Source: Clostridium sp. (GTDB lineage: Bacteria; Bacillota; Clostridia; Clostridiales; Clostridiaceae). From it: a DNA stretch of 7,214 nucleotides. Where the stretch lies: contig DPOH01000222.1 of NCBI GenBank assembly GCA_003539755.1, forward strand, positions 1-7,214, read 5' to 3'. Numbering within the stretch: the stretch's first letter is position 1; each line of letters opens with the position of its first letter. Of the stretch, positions 1 through 6,333 are shown in pieces. The position numbers were made by a program, and so were the translations under genes. Below the pieces are notes generated by a model. That model was given only the letters and a program-made list of their open reading frames with translations. It was not told the origin of the DNA and made no database searches.

Positions 1-284
1 TTATAGGAGGAAAATGGAGACTACCTATTATGTGGAATTTATCTGCTAAGAAGACAGTTAGATATGGTGAATTAAAAAAGTCTCTTGAAGGCATAACCAA
101 CACAGTATTAATAAGATGTTTAAAAGAACTTGAAGATAATAAATTAATAATACGCAAACAATATACTGAGGTACCACCAAGAGTGGAATATTCATTAACT
201 GAAAGGGGAGAGGCACTTCTTCCTGCATTAAATGAGTTGTCTGTCTGGGGAGAAGAACAGATAAAATTTAATGAGGAAAATTAA
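1..284 (+). CDS. HxlR-family transcriptional regulator, 5' partial
   Basis: This is the C-terminal part of an HxlR-type winged-helix DNA-binding regulator, a cytoplasmic dimer that usually controls nearby redox or detoxification genes. The codon phase stays open to the left edge, and the bases before the first ATG (position 30) translate as I-G-G-K-W-R-L-P-I. That matches the family signature GGKW[KR]xxIL, so the gene starts upstream of the window and ATG30 is an internal methionine. Further family marks are the R-Y-x-E-L-K stretch, I-T-N-T-V-L, L-x-E-L-E-D-N-K-L-I-x-R, the wing residues V-P-P-R-V-E-Y-S-L-T, and G-E-x-L-L-P-A-L near the end. HxlR proteins are about 100-120 residues; roughly 94 are visible, so only a short N-terminus is missing. 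A strong terminator follows at once, so it is the last gene of its transcript. The oxidoreductase remnant at 675-887 may once have been its target; that is inference. Confidence 0.93.
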   Translation, partial: IGGKWRLPIMWNLSAKKTVRYGELKKSLEGITNTVLIRCLKELEDNKLIIRKQYTEVPPRVEYSLTERGEALLPALNELSVWGEEQIKFNEEN

Positions 285-291
285 TATAGAC

Positions 292-342
292 AAAACAAGA
301 CTAGAAATCCTAGTATTTATATAGGTTTCTGGTCTTGTTTTT
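292..342 (+). terminator. Rho-independent terminator after the HxlR gene
   Basis: The arm at 292-312 (AAAACAAGACTAGAAATCC then TA) pairs with 322-341 (starting TAGGTTTCTGG). The only irregularities are one G-U pair and one bulged T. The loop is 9 bases and the 3' arm ends in a T run (338-342). The hairpin starts 8 bases after the HxlR stop codon, which is typical of an intrinsic terminator. Confidence 0.88.
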
Positions 343-462
343 AGTCTTTTGAGTGCAAAATTTAGGTTTTTGGTTTTGAAATTATATCCATCAACCTGAG
401 CATGAATACAATGTCTTTTAATAATGATATGTCGTAGATTATGTTAAAAGGATATTGACATA
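343..462. other. Intergenic stretch with no clear feature
   Basis: This AT-rich DNA lies between the HxlR terminator and the small membrane protein. I see no convincing promoter pair. A TTGACA at 455-460 lies next to the start codon and has no -10 at the right distance, so it is probably chance. Confidence 0.5.
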
Positions 463-651
463 ATGCTAAATTTTCTGCTACCATTTTCAGTTGTTGTATT
501 ATTTTGTACGGAACTTTATTTGAAACAAAATCAAAAGATAAGAGAAGAAACTGGCTTGTATATACTATTTTGTTCGCAATGGTTCAGAGCGGGTTTAATA
601 TTTTGTACTATCTCAACAATATATATTCTTATATATTTGCTTATAGAATGA
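463..651 (+). CDS. Small two-helix membrane protein of unknown function
   Basis: I do not recognise this 62-residue protein. It has a hydrophobic segment at about residues 3-20 and another at about 43-61. They are separated by a charged polar link (K-Q-N-Q-K-I-R-E-E-T, 21-30) and an aromatic stretch with Q39-W40-F41-R42. This suggests a small inner-membrane hairpin protein. ATG463 is the only usable start, because a stop lies in frame at 445-447. An AAAAGGA ribosome site at 446-452 precedes it with a rather long 10-base gap. It is read in the same direction as its neighbours. The orderly topology, ribosome site and clean stop argue for a real gene. The absence of a recognised family and its place beside a decayed gene leave open that it is itself a remnant. 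Confidence 0.5.
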   Translation: MLNFLLPFSVVVLFCTELYLKQNQKIREETGLYILFCSQWFRAGLIFCTISTIYILIYLLIE

Positions 652-674
652 GGGGTGAGGGGGGAAAATATTAA

Positions 675-887
675 TTTATCAATAGACTTCTTTTTACACT
701 TAGACATTACAAAAATGATGGTATTAACTACGTGAAGAAAAAGAAAAACTGTGGTTTTATTGTGACAATGAATACATATGAAGAAATGGCGAAATCAATA
801 GGATATTCAAACCTTATTGATAGTGTGGCTAAAACTTTAGGAATGTTCATTGGAAATTATGAAACACTATTGCTAAATAACATATAA
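675..887 (+). pseudogene. Remnant of a flavodoxin-family NAD(P)H oxidoreductase (C-terminal part)
   Basis: An open frame of 70 codons without a proper start reads N-R-L-L-F, then K-K-K-K-N-C-G-F-I-V-T-M-N, then Y-E-E-M-A-K-S-I-G-Y. It continues with T-L-G-M-F-I-G-N-Y-E-T-L. From memory this follows the C-terminal half of clostridial flavodoxin-like/NADPH-dependent FMN reductases: (E)RLLF, KK(I)xxGFIYTMN, EExxKxxGY, LxxIFGxxETL. The N-terminal flavin-binding half is absent and a stop precedes the frame at 672-674. After the TAA at 885-887 another frame (880-903) reads T-Y-N-M-Y-S-K-L, resembling the family's DTYQFxDYSKY ending, so a frameshift is likely near 878-882. A G-rich ribosome-site-like tract (652-664) lies upstream with no start codon near it. 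A GTG at 732 could in principle start a 51-residue peptide, but I consider this a decayed gene. Confidence 0.6.
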
Positions 888-920
888 TATGTATTCAAAA
901 CTTTCTTACAAATATATACA

Positions 921-950
921 TTGACTACCTGATGGTATAGGAGGTATCTT
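921..950 (+). promoter_or_regulatory. Likely promoter with internal dyad operator for the DUF554 gene
   Basis: TTGACT (921-926) and TATCTT (945-950) are separated by 18 bases. Within the pair lies the inverted repeat TACCT-N11-AGGTA (926-930 and 942-946), which abuts the -35 and overlaps the -10. A dyad filling the spacer is the layout of MerR-family activated promoters, and HxlR-type sites can also look like this. The start codon lies 39 bases downstream of the -10. Confidence 0.5.
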
Positions 951-974
951 TATTTCTGGAAAAATAAAATTTAT

Positions 975-983
975 AGAGGTGAG
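975..983 (+). promoter_or_regulatory. Ribosome binding site that fixes the TTG start
   Basis: AGAGGTGAG lies 5 bases before TTG989. The same frame has a TGA at 980-982 inside this site, so no earlier start is possible. Confidence 0.85.
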
Positions 984-988
984 AAAGT

Positions 989-1672
989 TTGGGTATAATT
1001 GTTAATGTTATAGCTATTATAATAGGAACTATAGGAGGAGTTTTTGTTAAAAAGGGAATTAAAAAAGAATATGAGAGTGCTTTATTTAATGCAATGGGGT
1101 TTGTAGCAGTACTGTTAGGAATAAATGCTGCTGTAAGTCATATGTCTCAAAGCAAATATCCAGTTTTATTTATAGTAAGTCTTGCGGTTGGGAGCCTTAT
1201 AGGTTCTGTGATAAATATTGATGATAAGTTTCAAAAACTTGTAGGAAAGTTTTCTAAATCAAATCTTGGACAGGGATTATCTACTGCAATACTTCTTTGC
1301 TGTATAGGAACTTTATCAATATTAGGACCAGTATTAAGTGCTATTTATGGAGATAATACATATTTATATACTAATGCAACATTAGACTTTGTAAGTTTTA
1401 TGGTATTTGCAGCTACATACGGAATTGGAATGATGCTTGCGGCTCCAGTTTTATTTGTTTGGCAAGGAAGCATTTATATGATAGCTAAATTTTTATCAGG
1501 AGGATTTTTTACTACTGAATTAGTAGCAGAATTATCTATTGTTGGAGGAGTGCTTATTTCAGCTTCAGGATTAAGTATTTTAAAAATTAAAGACTGTAAG
1601 ACATTAAATATGCTTCCAGCTTTATTTATACCAATAATATTCTTTTTAGTAAAAGGATTTTTTGGATTATAG
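989..1672 (+). CDS. DUF554 family membrane protein (YdfK/YqgA-like)
   Basis: This 227-residue integral membrane protein matches the DUF554 family (B. subtilis YdfK, E. coli YqgA; usually about 225-235 residues), so it is full length. Its biochemical role is not established; a transport function is often assumed. Family marks are the N-terminal G-I-I-V-N-V-I-A-I-I-I-G-T-I-G-G (2-17), a C-I-G-T-L-S-I-L-G-P motif (105-114) followed by Y-G-D, T-L-D-F (131-134), and the C-terminal L-S-I-L-K-I with N-M-L-P-A-L (195-212). About seven to eight hydrophobic segments can be drawn, near 3-20, 32-50, 57-76, 99-120, 133-152, 153-168, 180-199 and 208-226. The start is a TTG placed by a strong ribosome site. 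It has its own promoter and terminator and is probably monocistronic, convergent with the MATE gene. Confidence 0.92.
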   Translation: MGIIVNVIAIIIGTIGGVFVKKGIKKEYESALFNAMGFVAVLLGINAAVSHMSQSKYPVLFIVSLAVGSLIGSVINIDDKFQKLVGKFSKSNLGQGLSTAILLCCIGTLSILGPVLSAIYGDNTYLYTNATLDFVSFMVFAATYGIGMMLAAPVLFVWQGSIYMIAKFLSGGFFTTELVAELSIVGGVLISASGLSILKIKDCKTLNMLPALFIPIIFFLVKGFFGL

Positions 1673-1704
1673 GAATTTTAGATTTTAATATTATGTACAT
1701 AATT

Positions 1705-1730
1705 AAAAAAGAGCAGTGATGCTCTTTTTT
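1705..1730. terminator. Bidirectional terminator between DUF554 and MATE genes
   Basis: AAAAAAGAGC (1705-1714) and GCTCTTTTTT (1721-1730) form a perfect 10-bp stem with the loop AGTGAT. The A run before and T run after give a U tract on either strand. It therefore serves both converging genes, 33 bases past the DUF554 stop and 31 past the MATE stop. Confidence 0.93.
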
Positions 1731-1760
1731 GTATTTAAAGGAAAATAAACTTATACATTC

Positions 1761-3098
1761 TTATATGACAGACTTGCTTTTCCATTTGCCACTTTTATAT
1801 CTTATTACTGAAATTGTTGAAGCTAGTATCCATCCACATGGAATAGCCCACCATATTGCAGATTGACCAATAAGAAAAGCTAATCCATATGCAAATATTA
1901 TTCTTGTAGAAAGATTAGTTAGTGTACTTAAAAGGAATATCTTCATATCTCCACTACCTCTTAAAATGCCATTGGTGATTACCATAAGTCCCATGAAAAA
2001 GTAAAATAAAGATACAATTCTCATATATTGAACTCCAATATCAATTACACTAGAATTTGAAAATGAATCTACAAAAAGTCCTATCAATTTATGACCGAAT
2101 AAGAATAGGGTTGTAGCAGTGAATGCGCAAAATACTCCAATCATTATAAGAGCTGCTTTATAGCCTTTTTTTATTCTTTCAGGTTTATTAGCACCTATAT
2201 TTTGTCCAGTAAAAGTTGAAACAGCATTACTCATATTTGACATGGGAAGAATTGTGATAGAATCAATCTTTATAGCAGCTGCATATCCTGCAACAACAAT
2301 AGTTCCATAAGAATTTACAAGTGCCTGCACAAAAAGATTTCCAATAGATACTATAGACTGTTGCAATATTGATGGGATAGAAATTTTAAATATATTTTTT
2401 AGTATGCTCAGGTCAAAGAAAATAATTTTTTCCTCATAGTGCATATTTATTATTGATTTTAATAAGAACAACAAGCTTAATACAGCAGAAATTATTTGGC
2501 ATATAAAAGTAGCATAAGCAGCACCAGCAACCCCCATTTGAAATTTTATTACAAATAGTAAGTCAAGAATAATATTTAAAAAAGAAGATAATATAAGAAA
2601 TAAAAGAGGTGTTTTTGAGTTCCCAAGGGCGTTAAATGAAGAATTGATAATATTGTATACAAAAAGAAAAATGACACTCCAGAAATATATTTTCATATAA
2701 ATACATGATTGTTCAAATATATCTTTAGGTGTATTCATAAGACTTAAAATATTTGAACAAAAAATTATTCCCAATATCATAAGTAAGAAACTGAATAGTG
2801 TGATAAATATAATTGAAGTAAATATTGAAGTTTTGACTTTATCTATGAATTTACCTCCAAAATATTGAGAAATAATAACCCCACATCCTATACCACATCC
2901 ATTAGCAATAGTTATAAGTACAAAGGTAATTGGATATGAAGCTCCAACAGCAGCCAAGGCATCAGCACCTACAAAATTTCCTACTATCATTGAATCTATT
3001 ATACTGTAGAGCTGTTGGAGTATGTTTCCTGCAATCATTGGAAGAGAAAAATAGAATAATATCTTTGAAGGATTTCCTACAGTCATATCCTTGCTCAT
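1761..3098 (-). CDS. MATE family multidrug efflux transporter
   Basis: This is a cation-coupled multidrug/toxin exporter of the MATE family in the cytoplasmic membrane. With the ATG at 3098 it is 445 residues, the usual length (about 440-460), with about twelve hydrophobic segments in two homologous halves (MatE domains near 13-175 and 235-395). Typical marks are S-L-P-M-I-A-G-N-I-L-Q-Q-L-Y (18-31), I-I-D-S-M-I-V-G (33-40, with the conserved acidic D35), G-A-D-A-L-A-A-V-G (44-52), F-N-A-L-G-N-S-K-T-P (155-164), G-Q-N-I-G-A (298-303) and G-I-L-R-G-S-G-D (377-384). An in-frame GTG at 3107 is open but overlaps the ribosome site, so ATG3098 is preferred. It is probably monocistronic. A short palindrome at 3134-3145 just upstream may be an operator. 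The exported compounds cannot be told from sequence. Confidence 0.95.
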   Translation of the reverse strand: MSKDMTVGNPSKILFYFSLPMIAGNILQQLYSIIDSMIVGNFVGADALAAVGASYPITFVLITIANGCGIGCGVIISQYFGGKFIDKVKTSIFTSIIFITLFSFLLMILGIIFCSNILSLMNTPKDIFEQSCIYMKIYFWSVIFLFVYNIINSSFNALGNSKTPLLFLILSSFLNIILDLLFVIKFQMGVAGAAYATFICQIISAVLSLLFLLKSIINMHYEEKIIFFDLSILKNIFKISIPSILQQSIVSIGNLFVQALVNSYGTIVVAGYAAAIKIDSITILPMSNMSNAVSTFTGQNIGANKPERIKKGYKAALIMIGVFCAFTATTLFLFGHKLIGLFVDSFSNSSVIDIGVQYMRIVSLFYFFMGLMVITNGILRGSGDMKIFLLSTLTNLSTRIIFAYGLAFLIGQSAIWWAIPCGWILASTISVIRYKSGKWKSKSVI

Positions 3099-3103
3099 AA
3101 AGG

Positions 3104-3111
3104 TCACTCCT
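3104..3111 (-). promoter_or_regulatory. Ribosome binding site deciding the MATE start
   Basis: On the minus strand AGGAGTGA ends 5 bases before ATG3098, leaving 8 bases from the AGGAG core to the start. The GTG at 3107-3105 forms part of this site and cannot be its own start. Confidence 0.8.
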
Positions 3112-3133
3112 ATGGATAATTAATTTAAATATA

Positions 3134-3145
3134 AAGTATATACTT
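3134..3145. promoter_or_regulatory. 12-bp perfect palindrome upstream of the MATE gene
   Basis: AAGTATATACTT lies 36 bases before the MATE start codon, where promoter and operator would be. It could be the binding site of a dimeric repressor for the pump. In very AT-rich DNA such palindromes also arise by chance, and I see no clear -35/-10 pair around it. Confidence 0.3.
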
Positions 3146-3212
3146 AATGTAAATATAAATAATTATGTACAAATATTTATTGTTTATTGTATATTATATT
3201 AAAATATGTATT

Positions 3213-3258
3213 ATAAAAGGACTTATTGTTATAGATATAGATTAATAAGTCCTTTTAT
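3213..3258. terminator. Perfect 15-bp inverted repeat, likely terminator
   Basis: ATAAAAGGACTTATT (3213-3227) and its exact complement AATAAGTCCTTTTAT (3244-3258) enclose a 16-base loop. Minus-strand transcripts of the oxidoreductase gene would reach it about 170 bases after the stop at 3429. The 3' arm ends in TTTTAT rather than a long T run, so it is a moderate intrinsic terminator. It also insulates the MATE promoter. Confidence 0.6.
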
Positions 3259-3428
3259 AGTGTTTAATGATTAAGTTTTATAGATTAAGAAATTTATTAG
3301 TTAATTAGCTGATAAAATAAAAAAATAATTTAAGAGTGTTTTAAAGTACAGAAGTACATAATACAGCAGTGGAGGATAATATTAATTTTCTATAACTCTA
3401 GATAATCCTAATCTATATGATTTTAGTT
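3259..3428. other. Non-coding 3' flank of the oxidoreductase gene
   Basis: This very AT-rich stretch has stops in all frames. I see only a small GTAC-AGAA-GTAC repeat (about 3347-3358) and a weak hairpin TAGAT/ATCTA (about 3400-3416). An AGTGGAGGATAAT on the plus strand (from about 3367) looks like a ribosome site but has no open frame after it. Confidence 0.5.
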
Positions 3429-4682
3429 TTAGCATAATTTCTGTTCAAAAACATTATCAAGATTTACTTTTTTAATTCTGTTCTCTATTTCAGAAGTATC
3501 CATTGAATAAATCCCTTGTTCCTGCATTCTCTTAAAATATTGTGCACCAGCGAAAGTATATCTTAACTTACGGCCTTCCCGAGTTGTAGCTTTTTGGTTT
3601 TCATATGAAATTAAATCGCCAATTGCTATAGATGAAGGAAGTATAAGTAATGGAATTCCAAGAGCTAATCTTACAGCATTGTGTCCAGCTAAACTTCCAG
3701 TACAGATAGCTTCAGTATGTCCTACAAAAAGTCCACTTTTTTCACCTGCACATAATAAGTTATTAACTCCAACAACTCTTAAATCATTAGTTCTAGGTGC
3801 AACTGAAAGATATCGTATTGAATTGCCTTTACTTCCCGCATATGGATCAACATATTTAACATTCTCAAGACCTTCTATTTTACGAAGTTTATGAAGAGGA
3901 TAATATGTTGTCATTAATTTAGCATGTCCTGTATCCAGTAAAACTATATTTTCTGCAAATTCTTTTAATGCATACTGCTGACATACCTTAGTTTCAAGTT
4001 TTCCATAATTAACATCTTCTGGTGGAACTTTAAGAACAACAACTCCTTTTGTATCAAGTTCATTTTTTATATCATCAGAAAGACTTTCCTTTGCTAGTTT
4101 ACATGAACCTGAAAATGCTCCTAATATATCATCACCACGTTCGCCTTGAATATCAGGTACACCGCATCTTCCACTTATACTTATTCTTGGTCCAAAGGCT
4201 GGACATCTTAGTACACACATTGAGCATCCATTTCCATATCTTAAACAGTTTCCCATTGGTCCTGTAGTTCCGGTAGTTTCTATAAATATATCACCTTCAA
4301 TATATGTGCCATCACTTAAATAAATACCATACAGTTTACCATCTTTAAAATTAACATCGCTTACTCTGCTTTCCATCATAAGTTTTATGCCTTTTGATTT
4401 TAAGTATTTAGAAACTTCACCTTCAATCATATTTACATTATACAAAGTAGCATGTTTATGACCTGGAAAATCTACATTTTTATGAGTAGAAACTCTATCT
4501 GTAATCTTTATAAGGTCACCAGCACCTAAAGCAATAAGTTCTTCAGAAGCGGTATACCTTCCATTATTACGCATAATTCCACCAACATTTCCAAGACCTA
4601 AAAGAAGATCAGTTTTTTCAATAATTGTAACATCTGCTCCAGCTTTTTTTGCAGTTAAACTGGCTGCGCATTCAGTACACCC
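3429..4682 (-). pseudogene. FAD-dependent oxidoreductase (GidA/MnmG-related), 5' end displaced by an integrated element
   Basis: This is the body of a flavoprotein oxidoreductase of the family distantly related to GidA/MnmG; its substrate is unknown. Numbering follows the open frame from ATG4727. It shows G-C-x-E-C-A-A-S-L-T-A-K-K-A-G-A-D-V-T-I-I-E-K (16-38), the tail of the N-terminal Rossmann motif and acidic strand end. It also has L-G-N-V-G-G-I-M-R-N-N-G-R (45-57), F-P-G-H-K-H-A (87-93), a cysteine cluster C161/C168/C171/C175-P, and D-T-G-H-A-K-L (265-271). The C-terminal FAD motif is L-L-C-A-G-E-K-S-G-L-F-V-G-H-T-E-A (324-340). The family begins with MKxxxIGxG, but here the residues before G16 are unrelated and come from DNA overlapping the recombinase 3' end. 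The native start, ribosome site and promoter are therefore missing, presumably moved to the far side of the element. No internal stop or frameshift is seen, so excision could restore the gene. A chimeric start at ATG4727 (AAAGG just upstream) could yield a protein lacking the first glycines. Confidence 0.8.
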
Positions 4683-4698
4683 CAAATACCTGCAATTA
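4680..4698. other. Element/host junction, candidate attachment site
   Basis: The recombinase stop codon (4696-4698) and the first recognisable oxidoreductase codon (G16, 4680-4682) are only 13 bases apart. The integration crossover should lie in or next to this interval; the minus strand reads TTGCAGGTATTTGGGG. The core cannot be defined without the other end of the element or an empty-site genome. Confidence 0.6.
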
Positions 4699-6234
4699 GA
4701 TATTAAACACCACATCAAAATCGCCATCGCCTTTGGATCTGATTTCTGAAATTATAATTCCTATTTGATTTTGTTTTTCTTCCATGGAGAGGTGTTCCCA
4801 GTTTGAGAGGAGAGTGTGGATATTGTCTTGAATAGTATGGATGTTCATGGTGTCTATATTTTCTAAGATGCTTTCTCGTTCTAAGGTTAGGAGTTTTTGA
4901 TTAAGGTCATCATTTTCTTTTGACATGGAATTTATTTTGTCTGCAATTTTTAATGCTGCACTTCCTTCTAAAAGAATTAATTTATCGGTTAGGGAGTCTA
5001 TTTTTTTGTTGTTTTGTGATATCTGATTTTTTATATTTTTTATTTCTACATCCATATTTTTTGTTGGTTTCTTATTTATATATTCTTCTAATACTGATTG
5101 ATCATAGGATATATTTTTTAGCATTTCTAATACATCTTCTTCAAGGTATCTTACATTAATCCATTTAGCAGTACATTTTTCTCTTTTGGTAGGACTGTCA
5201 GAATGCTGTCTTGAACATCTGAAATAAAAAGTCTGGGTTCCATCTTTTCGAACACGGCCTGGATTAACCTGCATACCACTTCCACATGAACATTTAACTT
5301 TATGAGCAAGAAAAGAGAATTGAGAAATTCTTGGTTTTCCTTCATAGCCACGTTTCTTTATGTTCTCATTTGCTTTAATCCAAATATAAGATGAGATAGG
5401 TGCTTCATGTTTGCTTACTGCAACAAACATTCCACAAGCATTGAAAGCTTTTTTGCCACCTTTTGAACGTGGACGTCTATTATAGGGGAGATAGCCACAT
5501 CCATTGAGTTCTCCAAAAACTTCGTAGCCTAAACTTTCTAGATATTTTTTACTTGAGCAGTCTGACTTACAATAAGCAGGATTGGTCAGTATATTATTTA
5601 AAGTTCTGGGAGACATATTTAGAAGCTTTGATATTTGGCGTATTGTATTATTATTAAAGGCCATTTCAAATATATTTTGTAGTTTATCACGCCATTCAGG
5701 GATTAATTCTAAGTACATTGCAGTCTTATCTCCATTTGGAAGTCTTATTGATTTATAACCAGTGGGAGGGGTTCCGCCAGACCATCTTCCTATTTTGGCG
5801 AGGGCAGACATATTATCCCTGACTCTTTGTGCTATATTCATTCTTTCCATTTCTGCAAAACCTGCAATCATGGTCATCATCATTCTTCCAGCAGGGGTAG
5901 AGGGATCAAAGCCTTCAGTAACAGAAACTAAATCTATGTTATTCCTTTCTAGTTCATCAAAGGTATTCATAAAATCAATTATATTCCTGCCAATTCTGTC
6001 TATTTTATAGCATGCAATAATATCAAATTCTTTATTCTTAGCAAGAAGCATCATTCTTTGAAATTCAGGTCTATTTGTGTTACTGCCACTGAAACCTTCA
6101 TCTTGAAATACTTCAAAGAGAAATGCATCATTTTTTCTTGCAAAATAATCTTTACATATCTGAATCTGATTTTTTATAGATTCACCAGTATCAGTCTCTT
6201 TGCTTTTTCTACTGTAAATAGCAACTTTTTTCAT
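4696..6234 (-). CDS. Large serine recombinase (site-specific integrase/excisionase)
   Basis: This 512-residue serine integrase catalyses integration of the element between attB and attP, and excision with a partner directionality factor. The N-terminal resolvase domain (about 1-145) has Y-S-R-K-S, in which S11 is the expected nucleophile and R9 an active-site arginine. It also has D-E-G-F-S-G-S (45-51), R-P-E-F (55-58), Y-K-I-D-R-I-G-R (76-83), and P-A-G-R through A-E-M-E-R to Q-R (114-137). The recombinase domain follows (about 155-270, G-G-T-P-P-T-G-Y at 153-160). A zinc ribbon is suggested by C315, C317, C340 and C354, and a coiled coil spans about 394-456. Length and order match phage and skin-type large serine recombinases. 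ATG6234 has GGCGGTGAT just upstream. The stop lies against the interrupted oxidoreductase gene, with no terminator between. It is intact, so the element may still be mobile. Confidence 0.95.
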   Translation of the reverse strand: MKKVAIYSRKSKETDTGESIKNQIQICKDYFARKNDAFLFEVFQDEGFSGSNTNRPEFQRMMLLAKNKEFDIIACYKIDRIGRNIIDFMNTFDELERNNIDLVSVTEGFDPSTPAGRMMMTMIAGFAEMERMNIAQRVRDNMSALAKIGRWSGGTPPTGYKSIRLPNGDKTAMYLELIPEWRDKLQNIFEMAFNNNTIRQISKLLNMSPRTLNNILTNPAYCKSDCSSKKYLESLGYEVFGELNGCGYLPYNRRPRSKGGKKAFNACGMFVAVSKHEAPISSYIWIKANENIKKRGYEGKPRISQFSFLAHKVKCSCGSGMQVNPGRVRKDGTQTFYFRCSRQHSDSPTKREKCTAKWINVRYLEEDVLEMLKNISYDQSVLEEYINKKPTKNMDVEIKNIKNQISQNNKKIDSLTDKLILLEGSAALKIADKINSMSKENDDLNQKLLTLERESILENIDTMNIHTIQDNIHTLLSNWEHLSMEEKQNQIGIIISEIRSKGDGDFDVVFNI

Positions 6235-6262
6235 AGTATCACCGCCTGAGGTTTGTTTTTTT

Positions 6263-6310
6263 AAGTATACACTTATAAAATATAGAAGCTGTTTGCATAA
6301 GGGTATACTT
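6263..6310. repeat. 14-bp inverted repeat upstream of the recombinase
   Basis: AAGTATACACTTAT (6263-6276) and ATAAGGGTATACTT (6297-6310) are inverted copies matching at 13 of 14 positions, separated by 20 bases. They lie 29-76 bases before the recombinase start, where its promoter should be. An operator for control of recombinase transcription is the simplest reading. I found no convincing -35/-10 pair here. Confidence 0.55.
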
Positions 6311-6333
6311 GAATTAATGTGTAAAGTTCATAC

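Noticed and set aside
6..32. AGGAGG followed by ATG30 looks like a ribosome site and gene start
   Set aside because: The same bases translate in frame as I-G-G-K-W-R-L-P-I, the conserved HxlR signature, so this is coding sequence and the gene begins off the window.
455..460. TTGACA as a promoter -35
   Set aside because: No -10 box at 16-18 bases, and it would lie inside the small gene's start region.
3096..3107. GTG at 3107 as start of the MATE protein
   Set aside because: It lies within the AGGAGTGA ribosome site; the ATG at 3098 has correct spacing and gives the usual family N-terminus.
4049..4267. Plus-strand open frames within the oxidoreductase and recombinase (for example 3679-3894, 4049-4267, 4920-5159, 5762-6010, 6058-6249) and the minus-strand frame 5151-5351
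   Set aside because: They lie opposite or out of phase with well-supported genes, have low-complexity or meaningless translations and no ribosome sites.
4683..4727. ATG4727 as the natural start of the oxidoreductase
   Set aside because: The first 15 residues have no likeness to the family start (M-K-x-x-x-I-G-x-G) and are encoded by the other frame of the recombinase 3' end.
4696..6234. Skin element interrupting sigK
   Set aside because: The recombinase resembles skin-type enzymes, but the interrupted gene encodes a FAD oxidoreductase, not a sigma factor.
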